From Flaviflagellibacter sp963786225 (lineage in GTDB: Bacteria > Pseudomonadota > Alphaproteobacteria > Rhizobiales > Methylopilaceae), in assembly GCA_963786225.1 (NCBI GenBank), contig CAWAYQ010000024.1:62001-126000 (forward strand): a stretch of 64,000 nucleotides of DNA, written 5' to 3'. The first letter of the stretch is position 1; every line of letters begins with the position of its first letter. The position numbers and the translations under genes are program-made. The notes below the pieces were generated by a model. The model was not told the DNA's origin and did not search any database. It saw nothing but the letters and a program-made list of their open reading frames with translations. This document shows, piece after piece, positions 43,867-51,667 of the stretch.

Positions 43867-46116
43867 ATGAATGCGAGGAGAGCGCCGTCCGCAAAGGCGG
43901 CGAAGGGAACTGGGCGCGCCGTTATGGTGGTGTTCGGCGCGGCCTTGTTTCTCTCGGCGACGCTTCTGTTCGCCGTCCAGCCCATGTTCGCAAAAATGGT
44001 ACTGCCCAAGCTCGGCGGCGCGCCCGGCGTCTGGTCCGTGGCGCTTGTCTTCTTCCAGGGCGTCCTTCTCGCCGGCTATTTCTACGCCCATCTCCTGGTT
44101 CGCCATGTCGGAGCGCGCGCGGGAGCCCTCATTCACATCGCCGTTCTCACCGCGGGCGCATTGCTCCTGCCGCTCGCACTTGCGCAAGGGTGGGGACGTC
44201 CGCCGGAAGAGGGCCAGATCCTCTATCTGCTCGGCCTGTTCGGCGTCTCGGTGGGCCTGCCGTTCTTCGCGCTGTCGGCCAATGCGCCGCTGCTCCAGGC
44301 CTGGTATGCACGCACCGGCGCGCCCGGCGGCAGCGATCCGTATTTCCTGTATGGGGCCTCCAATCTCGGCAGCTTCATCGCGCTGCTGGGATATCCGTTC
44401 CTGATCGAGCCGTCGCTTCGGCTCGCCCAGCAATCGAACCTCTGGTCGATCGGCTATGTCGTCCTTGCGCTCTGCATCGCGGCGCTTGGCCTTTACGCCA
44501 ATCGCGGCGCGATCGACGTTCGCGCGGAGCCTGCGACATCGCCCGCGCCGACGGTCGAAGACAGGCTTTCCTGGATTTTTCTCGCCTTCGTCCCGACCGC
44601 GCTTCTGGTCGCCGTAACCGCGCATATCTCGACCGACATCGCCTCCGCGCCGTTCCTCTGGGTCATCCCGCTCGCGCTTTTCCTTCTGACATTCGTGCTC
44701 GTGTTCCGGACACGGCCGCTCGTCCCTTATTACCTGCTCGCGATCCTTCTGCCCGCGCTCATCGTTTTCGTGGCGACCGACTGGCTGATCAGGGGACTCC
44801 TGCCGACGCTTTTCCTGATCGCACTCCATCTCGTCACGTTCTTCGTGGCGACCATGGTGGCTCATTCGCGTTTGTACGCGCTCAGGCCCGCATCCGACCG
44901 GCTGACCGAATTTTATCTCTGGATGTCGTTCGGCGGCGTGCTGGGCGGCGCTTTCGCGGGACTTGCCGCGCCGCACATCTTCCCGAGCGTGCTCGAATAT
45001 CCGATCCTGCTGGTGCTGGCATTGCTGGTACTGGTGAAGCGGGAGCGGGTAGGGCGCCCCGAGCTGACATTTGCCGGCGCGGTCCTGCTGACGGGCATCG
45101 CGCTGGCGGCCGTGTGCTACGCGACCGGGATATCGCTTCCGATCGGAGCCTCGACGACCTTCAAGGCTCTGGTCCTTGTCTTTGTCAGTCTTGTTCTGAT
45201 CTCGATCCGGATGTGGCCGCTCGCGTCCGTGTCATTGCTCGCCTTTGCGCTTCTTGCGGGCGGCGTGGTCGCGGAAAGAACCAGGACCGTCTTCATGACG
45301 CGCAATTTCTTCGGCGTGCACAAGATCGAGGATTACAGCAGTGGCGTCTTCCGTGTGCTCTATCACGGCACCACGCTGCATGGCGCAACCCAGATGGAAA
45401 ACGGGAAGCCGAAATCGGGCTGGCCCGAACCGCTGACCTATTATCATACGCACAGCCCCATGGCCGAAACGATCCGCGCCGTGCGGGAAGCCGGACACAG
45501 CGTCCGTCTGTCGCCGGTCGGAATTGTCGGCCTCGGGAGCGGATCGCTTGCCTGCTATCGGCAGGAAGGCGAGATCTGGCATTTCTACGAGATCGACACC
45601 GACGTCGTGCATCTCGCGCGCGACAGCGGTTATTTCCGCTTCCTGCCGGCCTGCGCGCCGGACGCGCCGATCCATGTCGGCGATGCTCGCATCACGCTGG
45701 GGGAAAGCGATCTGAAGCACGAGCTTCTTCTGATCGATGCGTTTTCGTCGGACGCGATCCCGATCCATCTTCTGACGCGCGAGGCGCTGAAGCTCTATTT
45801 CGATCGGCTGACGCCGAACGGCGTTCTCGTCCTGCACATTTCAAACCGCCATCTTGCTTTGCTGCCGGAGGTCGCGGCTTTGGCGCAGGATGCCGGCATT
45901 GAGGCATTGTGGAAGCAGGACCCGCCGCAGTCCGATTACGGATCGCGTTTGCTGGCGACATCGCTGGTCGTGGTGCTTGCCCGTACGACCGATGCCTTCG
46001 GCGCGCTGCCGACACTGGAAGGCTGGGCCAAGCTGGAACCGCAGCCAGGGCTTCGCGCCTGGACCGACGATTATTCGGACATCCTCGACGCGTTTCTGCG
46101 CAATCTTCATAGATAG
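43867..46116 (+). CDS. Spermidine-synthase-like protein fused to a membrane domain
   Basis: A 749-residue fusion. The first ~470 residues form many membrane helices (start AVMVVFGAALFLSATLLFAVQPMF, with AKMVLPKLGGAPGVW and TEFYLWMSFGGVLGGAF). The C-terminal part is a spermidine-synthase-like Rossmann domain (about 480-749) with VGIVGLGSGSLACYRQEGEIWHFYEIDTDVV, HVGDARITLGESD, LLLIDAFSSDAIPIHLLTREALKLYF. Class I methyltransferase motifs are kept, but the propylamine acceptor residues are not obviously conserved, so polyamine synthesis is unproven. Such fusions are common in proteobacteria. An AGG-rich segment (GAGGGGAG) is just ahead of the ATG. Confidence 0.85.
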   Translation: MNARRAPSAKAAKGTGRAVMVVFGAALFLSATLLFAVQPMFAKMVLPKLGGAPGVWSVALVFFQGVLLAGYFYAHLLVRHVGARAGALIHIAVLTAGALLLPLALAQGWGRPPEEGQILYLLGLFGVSVGLPFFALSANAPLLQAWYARTGAPGGSDPYFLYGASNLGSFIALLGYPFLIEPSLRLAQQSNLWSIGYVVLALCIAALGLYANRGAIDVRAEPATSPAPTVEDRLSWIFLAFVPTALLVAVTAHISTDIASAPFLWVIPLALFLLTFVLVFRTRPLVPYYLLAILLPALIVFVATDWLIRGLLPTLFLIALHLVTFFVATMVAHSRLYALRPASDRLTEFYLWMSFGGVLGGAFAGLAAPHIFPSVLEYPILLVLALLVLVKRERVGRPELTFAGAVLLTGIALAAVCYATGISLPIGASTTFKALVLVFVSLVLISIRMWPLASVSLLAFALLAGGVVAERTRTVFMTRNFFGVHKIEDYSSGVFRVLYHGTTLHGATQMENGKPKSGWPEPLTYYHTHSPMAETIRAVREAGHSVRLSPVGIVGLGSGSLACYRQEGEIWHFYEIDTDVVHLARDSGYFRFLPACAPDAPIHVGDARITLGESDLKHELLLIDAFSSDAIPIHLLTREALKLYFDRLTPNGVLVLHISNRHLALLPEVAALAQDAGIEALWKQDPPQSDYGSRLLATSLVVVLARTTDAFGALPTLEGWAKLEPQPGLRAWTDDYSDILDAFLRNLHR

Positions 46117-46638
46117 TCAGCGCGCCCGGGCAATCTCGGCGAGCATTGCGATGGCCTGCATCGCCGAATTCCGGCGAACAGGTCCGCGGCCGATATCTCC
46201 GAACCGCCGCTCGTGATGAATGACGGGACCGCCGCGGCGCGCGGCGGCGAAATGGACGAGGCCGACCGGCTTGTCGGCCGTGCCGCCTTCGGGGCCCGCA
46301 ATTCCGGTGATCGAAACCGAAAGATCGGCGGGCGAACATTCGAGCGCGCCTTCGGCCATTGCGCGCGCGACCTGTTCGCTGACCGCGCCGTAGCGGTCGA
46401 GCAAATCCTTCGGCACGTTGAGGCATCTTTGCTTGGCGTCATTGGAATAGGTGACGAAGCCGCCCTCGACGACCTTCGAAGCGCCGGGGGCGTCCGTCAG
46501 CGCAGCGGCGACGAGGCCACCCGTGCAGCTCTCCGCCGTGACGACCGTCAGGCCGAGCGGTTCGAGCAAATCGTGAAGGGCGGCGGCCGCTTCGATCAGC
46601 GCCTTGTCGATGCGGGTGAATTCGAGTTCTTCGGACAT
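46117..46638 (-). CDS. CinA family nicotinamide-nucleotide amidohydrolase-like protein
   Basis: A 173-residue CinA C-terminal domain protein (PncC type), expected to deamidate nicotinamide mononucleotide and so recycle NAD by-products. Motifs are VVTAESCTGGLVAAALTDAPGASKVVEGGFVTYSNDAK, YGAVSEQVARAMAEGAL, VSITGIAGPEGGTADKPVGLVHFA. ATG 46638 is preferred over the start of the longer frame at 46695, which runs into ispDF. The first stop base is next to the stop of the convergent membrane gene. Confidence 0.9.
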   Translation of the reverse strand: MSEELEFTRIDKALIEAAAALHDLLEPLGLTVVTAESCTGGLVAAALTDAPGASKVVEGGFVTYSNDAKQRCLNVPKDLLDRYGAVSEQVARAMAEGALECSPADLSVSITGIAGPEGGTADKPVGLVHFAAARRGGPVIHHERRFGDIGRGPVRRNSAMQAIAMLAEIARAR

Positions 46639-46654
46639 CAAGTCCTCCAACGCG

Positions 46655-47832
46655 TCAGACCGGCAAACGGATCGTTGCAGTGGCGATTGCGGCAAGACCT
46701 TCTTCGCGTCCGATGAAGCCCATGCGCTCCATCGTCGTCGCCTTGATGCCGACGCGGTCCGGCGCGATGCCGAGCACTTCGCCGATCTTCTTCTGCATGG
46801 CCTCGCGATGCGGTCCGATCTTCGGCGCCTCGCTCATCACCGCGACATCGACATTGGCGACGATCCCGCCGCGCGCCTTCACCCTGTCCGCCGCGTAGGC
46901 CAGGAATCTGGACAATTCAACGCCCTTCCACTGCATGTCGGACGGCGGGAAATGCGAACCGATATCGCCATCGCCGAGCGCGCCGAAAATTGCGTCGCAC
47001 AAAGCATGCAGAATGACGTCCGCGTCCGAATGGCCCTTCAGCTTCTTCGTATGCGGAATACGTACGCCGCCGAGCGTCACATGATCGCCCGTCTTCGAAT
47101 TCGTGCACATCGAAGCCGGTACCGGTGCGGATGTCGGGGAGGGCGGCGAGCAAACGCTCTTCGGCGCGGCTGAAATCTTCGGGCGTGGTGAGTTTCATGT
47201 TCGCGGGGTCTCCGGCGAAGACGGACACTGTGAGGCCGAGATGGGATGCGACCGCGCCGTCGTCGGTGAAATCTTCGCGGCCTTCCTCGGCCGCCTTGGC
47301 GTGCGCCGCGCAGATATCGGCGTAGCGGAAGCTCTGCGGTGTCTGCACGCTGCGAAGCATGGTGCGGTCGAGCGTCTCGCCCCGGGCATTCCCGTCGACC
47401 ACCGCGATCGTGTCGGTGACCGCAAGAACCGGCACCGCCGCGCCCGTGCCGTCTGCCGCGTCGATGGCACGATCGATCACGATCGGCGGGCACGAAAGGC
47501 CGCGCCGCGTCATGGATCAGCACGATGTCGGGCTTGCCCGCGGCAAGCGCCGCGAGGCCGCGCCGGACGCTTTCCTGGCGGGTCGCGCCGCCGGGAACAG
47601 GTTCGATCAGCTTGGACAGGCCGAAACTCGAGAGATCGTAGAGATCACGGTCGTCTGGGTGGATGACGGTGACCACGGTCGAGACGCGGGCATGCCGACA
47701 AAAAGCCTCAAGTGAGCGCGCAAGGACCGGGCGGCCGCCGATGGTGCGATATTGCTTGGCCGGCCCTCCGGGCGGACCTCCGGCGCGGGTGCCACGCCCG
47801 GCGGCGACGACGATGACGGCGATGGTGGACAA
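46655..47832 (-). pseudogene. ispDF: Bifunctional IspDF (MEP pathway) gene interrupted by two one-base insertions
   Basis: Fused IspD cytidylyltransferase and IspF cyclodiphosphate synthase of the MEP isoprenoid pathway. The IspD start motif is AVIVVAAGRGTRAGGPPGGPAKQY, and LIHDAARPFV is near 47500. At about 47484 an extra base shifts frame into IVIDRAIDAADGTGAAVP...SVQTPQSFRYADI. At about 47087 another extra base ends this frame after GTGFDVHEFEDG and opens GDHVTLGGVRIPHTKKLKGHSDADVILHALCDAIFGALGDGDIG, the IspF core with DVH and HSDAD metal ligands. Deleting both extra bases gives about 391 residues, the usual IspDF length. TTG 47832 is taken as start because GGAG stands seven bases before it. 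Essential in bacteria lacking the mevalonate pathway, so an artefact is plausible. Confidence 0.9.
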
Positions 47833-47956
47833 GGCAAGACTCCGGTCGGGGCTGCCTTCTAGACGAGGCGCGCCAACATGTCTCCCCTGCGGTTTCGGCT
47901 TGCCCGCCAAAGTCTGTTCTGCTTAGGTAATGGGCAACTCGGGGAGTGCCTAAAAC

Positions 47957-48985
47957 TTGGACAGTATCTGCGAAGTGCCGCGGGTGGCACTGACGATCGG
48001 TCCGGAATCGACCCCCAATGCGGTGGTCCTCGCTCCCATGTCGGGGGTTACGGACATTGTGTTCCGGCGTATTGCCGTGCGTCTCGGGGCAGGTTTGGCC
48101 GTGTCCGAAATGGTGGCCTGCCGGGAGCTCGCGACGGGCGATCAGGAGGCGCGCCTGCGCGCGGAGGGCGAGAACATGGCTCTCCATGTCGTCCAACTGG
48201 CCGGCCGCGAGGCGAAATGGATGGCCGAGGCCGCCCGCGTCGCCGAAGCCTCCGGCGCCCGGATCATCGACATCAATATGGGCTGCCCGGTCAAAAAGGT
48301 GACCGGCGGCCATTCCGGCTCGGCCCTGATGAAGGACCTCGACCACGCGCTGACCCTGATCGAGGCGACGGTCGGCGCCGTCTCGGTGCCGGTAACACTG
48401 AAGATGCGGCTCGGCTGGGACGCGAAATCCCTGGTCGCGCCCGCTCTGGCCCGCCGCGCGGAAGCCGCCGGCATTCATCTCGTCACGGTCCACGGCCGCA
48501 CGCGCGAGCAGTTCTTCACGGGCAGGGCGGATTGGCACGCGATCCGCGCCGTGAAGGACGCGGTATCTATTCCTGTCGTCGCAAACGGCGATCTGAATTC
48601 CATGGAAGATGCGCCGGCCATGCTGGCGGCGTCGGGTGCCGATGCCGTCATGATCGGGCGCGGCGCCCAGGGTCGGCCCTGGTTTCCCGGGCAGGTGGCG
48701 CGTTTCCTCGCGACGGGCGAGCGAGTAGAGGCGCCGGATCTCGCGACCCAGCACGCGATCGTCCGCGAGCATTATGACGGCCTTCTCGGCCTTTACGGCC
48801 GCGAAACCGGCCTGCGCCACGCGCGCAAACATCTCGGCTGGTATCTCGACGAAGCCGCGCGCACGGCCGGAGTGTCGATCAATCCGCACGTCAAGTCCGA
48901 TGTACTCACGGCGACGACGCCGGAAGATGCGCAGATGAAACTCGCCGCGGCCTATGACGGCCTCGCCTGGAGCATGGCGGCATGA
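47957..48985 (+). CDS. dusB: tRNA dihydrouridine synthase DusB (NifR3)
   Basis: FMN-dependent enzyme that reduces uridine to dihydrouridine in tRNA. The 342-residue product has VVLAPMSGVTDIVFRRIAVRLG, SEMVACRELATGD, the catalytic-cysteine motif IIDINMGCPVKKVTGGHSGSALM, VTLKMRLGWD, TVHGRTREQFFTGRADW and VMIGRGAQGRPWF. TTG 47957 follows GGGGAG at 10 bases and fits the length; GTG codons at 47975 and 47984 are alternatives. The dusB-ntrB-ntrC order is standard in alphaproteobacteria (old name nifR3). The stop overlaps ntrB. Confidence 0.95.
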   Translation: MDSICEVPRVALTIGPESTPNAVVLAPMSGVTDIVFRRIAVRLGAGLAVSEMVACRELATGDQEARLRAEGENMALHVVQLAGREAKWMAEAARVAEASGARIIDINMGCPVKKVTGGHSGSALMKDLDHALTLIEATVGAVSVPVTLKMRLGWDAKSLVAPALARRAEAAGIHLVTVHGRTREQFFTGRADWHAIRAVKDAVSIPVVANGDLNSMEDAPAMLAASGADAVMIGRGAQGRPWFPGQVARFLATGERVEAPDLATQHAIVREHYDGLLGLYGRETGLRHARKHLGWYLDEAARTAGVSINPHVKSDVLTATTPEDAQMKLAAAYDGLAWSMAA

Positions 48986-50118
48986 GCGTTCCGGTCGAAA
49001 ATTTCATCCAGCCCATCGGGTTTTCGGACGCGGAAGCCGTCATCAACGCGCTGCCGCATCCCATTCTGTCCATCGACGAACGCGACCGCGTGACGGGCGC
49101 GAATACATCGGCGGAAACCTTCTTCCGCATGAGTTCGACACTTCTGCGGCGCCTGCCCATCGCCGACATCGTGCCGTTCGGCTCGCCTCTGCTGCTTCAG
49201 CTCGACCAGGTTCGGCAGCGCGGCGCGCCCGTCAACGAATACCGCGTCGATCTCGGGACACCCCGCATCGGTGCCTCCCGGGTTGTCGATATTCACATCG
49301 CGCCGCACGGCGAAATTCCGGGCCATCTCGTGGTCATGCTGCAAGAGCGCACGATCGCGGACAAGATGAACCGCCAGCTGACGCACCGCGGAGCGGCGCG
49401 TTCGGTCATCGCGCTTGCCTCCATGCTGGCGCATGAAATCAAGAACCCGCTCTCAGGTATTCGCGGCGCCGCGCAACTTCTGGAAACTTCCGCCGACGAC
49501 GAAGACCGTGTGCTGACACGCCTGATCTGCGATGAGACCGACCGCATCGTGAAGCTCGTCGACCGGATGGAGATTTTCTCCGACGAGCGGCCTGTCGAGC
49601 GCGAAGCCGTCAACATCCATGTCGTACTCGAACATGTGCGCCGTCTCGCACAATCGGGCTTCGCGCGCGACATCAAGATCGTCGAGGATTACGACCCGTC
49701 GCTGCCGCCGGTGCTCGCCAATCGCGACCAACTCGTCCAGGTCTTCCTCAATCTCGTGAAGAATGCGGCCGAGGCCGCCAGCGCCATTCAGGAAGCGGAA
49801 ATCCAGATCACGACCGCTTTCCGGCCGGGCGTCCGCCTCAGCGTGCCAGGCGCGCTGACGCGCGTCAGCCTGCCTCTTGAAATCTGCGTCCGCGACAACG
49901 GGCCGGGCGTCAGCGAGGACCTGCTGCCGCACCTGTTCGATCCGTTCGTGACGACCAAACCGACGGGATCGGGCCTCGGCCTCGCGCTCGTCGCCAAGAT
50001 CGTCGGCGATCATGGCGGGATCGTCGAATGCCAGTCGCAATCGCGGAACACGACATTCCGTATTCTCATGCCGATTTTTGCCGGCGCAGCGCCGATTGAT
50101 GCGGGGGACAAGGCCTGA
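48982..50118 (+). CDS. ntrB: Nitrogen regulation sensor histidine kinase NtrB
   Basis: Cytosolic kinase that phosphorylates NtrC when nitrogen is scarce, under PII control. The 378-residue product has an N-terminal PAS-like region (FSDAEAVINALPHPILSIDERDRVTGANTSAETFF), the phospho-acceptor helix ASMLAHEIKNPLSGIRGAAQLL, and the ATPase domain with LVKNAAEAA, RDNGPGVSEDLL, and TTKPTGSGLGLAL. No membrane segment is present, as is normal for NtrB. The ATG overlaps dusB by four bases, and the stop overlaps ntrC by one. Confidence 0.96.
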   Translation: MSVPVENFIQPIGFSDAEAVINALPHPILSIDERDRVTGANTSAETFFRMSSTLLRRLPIADIVPFGSPLLLQLDQVRQRGAPVNEYRVDLGTPRIGASRVVDIHIAPHGEIPGHLVVMLQERTIADKMNRQLTHRGAARSVIALASMLAHEIKNPLSGIRGAAQLLETSADDEDRVLTRLICDETDRIVKLVDRMEIFSDERPVEREAVNIHVVLEHVRRLAQSGFARDIKIVEDYDPSLPPVLANRDQLVQVFLNLVKNAAEAASAIQEAEIQITTAFRPGVRLSVPGALTRVSLPLEICVRDNGPGVSEDLLPHLFDPFVTTKPTGSGLGLALVAKIVGDHGGIVECQSQSRNTTFRILMPIFAGAAPIDAGDKA

Positions 50119-51563
50119 TGTCGAACGGAAGCATTCTGGTTGCCGACGACGATGCCGCGATCCGCACCGTGCTGAACCAGGCGCTGTCGCGCGCCGGATA
50201 TGAGGTACGTACGGCTGGGAACGCCGCCACGTTGTGGCGCTGGGTTACGCAAGGCGAAGGCGATCTCATCATCACCGACGTCGTGATGCCCGACGAGAAC
50301 GCCTTCGATCTCCTGCCGCGCATCAAGAAGTTCCGGCCCGATCTGCCGATCATCGTGATGAGCGCACAGAACACGTTCATGACCGCTATCCGCGCATCCG
50401 AGCGCGGCGCCTACGAATATCTGCCGAAGCCGTTCGATCTGAAGGAACTCATCGCGATCGTCGGCCGCGCGCTGACGGAGCCGAAGGCAAAGGCCGCCGA
50501 CCTGTCGGGGCCGGAAGAGGTCGAGAACATCCCGCTCGTCGGCCGTTCGCCTGCGATGCAGGACATCTACCGCGTGCTCGCGCGCCTGATGCAGACCGAT
50601 CTCACGGTGATGATTTCCGGAGAATCCGGCACCGGCAAGGAACTCGTCGCCCGCGCGCTGCACGATTACGGCAAACGCCGCACCGGCCCGTTTGTCGCGA
50701 TCAACATGGCGGCGATCCCGCGCGACCTCATCGAATCCGAACTGTTCGGCCACGAGAAGGGCGCGTTCACCGGAGCACAGGCGCGCTCGACGGGCCGCTT
50801 CGAACAGGCCGAAGGCGGCACTCTGTTTCTCGACGAAATCGGCGACATGCCGATGGAGGCGCAGACGCGTCTTCTGCGCGTGCTGCAGCAGGGCGAATAC
50901 ACGACCGTCGGTGGCCGCACGCCGATCAAGACCAATGTCCGGATCGTCGCGGCGTCCAACAAGGATCTGAAGATCCTGATCCAGCAGGGCCTGTTCCGCG
51001 AGGACCTGTTCTTCCGGCTGAATGTGGTTCCGATCCGTCTGCCTCCGTTGCGCGAGCGTTCGGAAGACGTGCCGGATCTTGTTCGTCATTTCTTTGCGCT
51101 CGCCGAGCGCGAGGGCCTGCCGCAAAAGCAGATCGACGCCGGCGCGCTCGAGCGCATGAAGCGCTACCGCTGGCCGGGCAATGTGCGTGAGCTCGAAAAC
51201 CTGATCCGGCGTCTTGCCGCGCTTTACCCGCAGGACGTCATCAGCGCCGGCATCGTCGATGTCGAACTCGCCGAACCTTCCGTCGCTGCCGGCAGCGACG
51301 ACAATGGCGGACTGCCGGATGAAATCGCGCCGGCTGTCGAGCGGTTCCTGCAGAATTATTTCGGTCAGTTCGGGGAGGGGCTTCCTCCGCCAGGTCTCTA
51401 TCACCGGATTCTGCGGGAGATCGAGCAGCCGCTTCTCGGCGCGGCACTCGCGGCCACGAGGGGAAACCAGATCCGCGCCGCCGAGCTGCTTGGGCTCAAC
51501 CGCAACACGCTGCGAAAAAAAATTCGCGATCTGGACCTGCGCGTTATCCGTAACGCCCGCTAA
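50118..51563 (+). CDS. ntrC: Nitrogen regulation response regulator NtrC
   Basis: Sigma54-dependent enhancer-binding regulator of nitrogen assimilation. The 481-residue product has a receiver domain (VADDDAAIRTVL, phospho-acceptor aspartate in LIITDVVMPDENAFDLL, lysine in LPKPFD), an AAA+ domain with Walker A GESGTGKELV, the sigma54-contact motif GAFTGA, FLDEIGDMPMEAQTRLLRVLQ, RWPGNVRELENLIRR, and a C-terminal Fis-type helix-turn-helix (RAAELLGLNRNTLRKKIRDL). Intact GAFTGA shows it can activate sigma54. Confidence 0.97.
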   Translation: MSNGSILVADDDAAIRTVLNQALSRAGYEVRTAGNAATLWRWVTQGEGDLIITDVVMPDENAFDLLPRIKKFRPDLPIIVMSAQNTFMTAIRASERGAYEYLPKPFDLKELIAIVGRALTEPKAKAADLSGPEEVENIPLVGRSPAMQDIYRVLARLMQTDLTVMISGESGTGKELVARALHDYGKRRTGPFVAINMAAIPRDLIESELFGHEKGAFTGAQARSTGRFEQAEGGTLFLDEIGDMPMEAQTRLLRVLQQGEYTTVGGRTPIKTNVRIVAASNKDLKILIQQGLFREDLFFRLNVVPIRLPPLRERSEDVPDLVRHFFALAEREGLPQKQIDAGALERMKRYRWPGNVRELENLIRRLAALYPQDVISAGIVDVELAEPSVAAGSDDNGGLPDEIAPAVERFLQNYFGQFGEGLPPPGLYHRILREIEQPLLGAALAATRGNQIRAAELLGLNRNTLRKKIRDLDLRVIRNAR

Positions 51564-51667
51564 AAGCCCGATTTCGCCCCGAAGCTGTCACATTCAAACA
51601 ACAGTGTCGCGTGGCTGCATCACCCGCGATAAGATTGTATGCCGCAGCACGGGCTTAGGGGCAGGAT

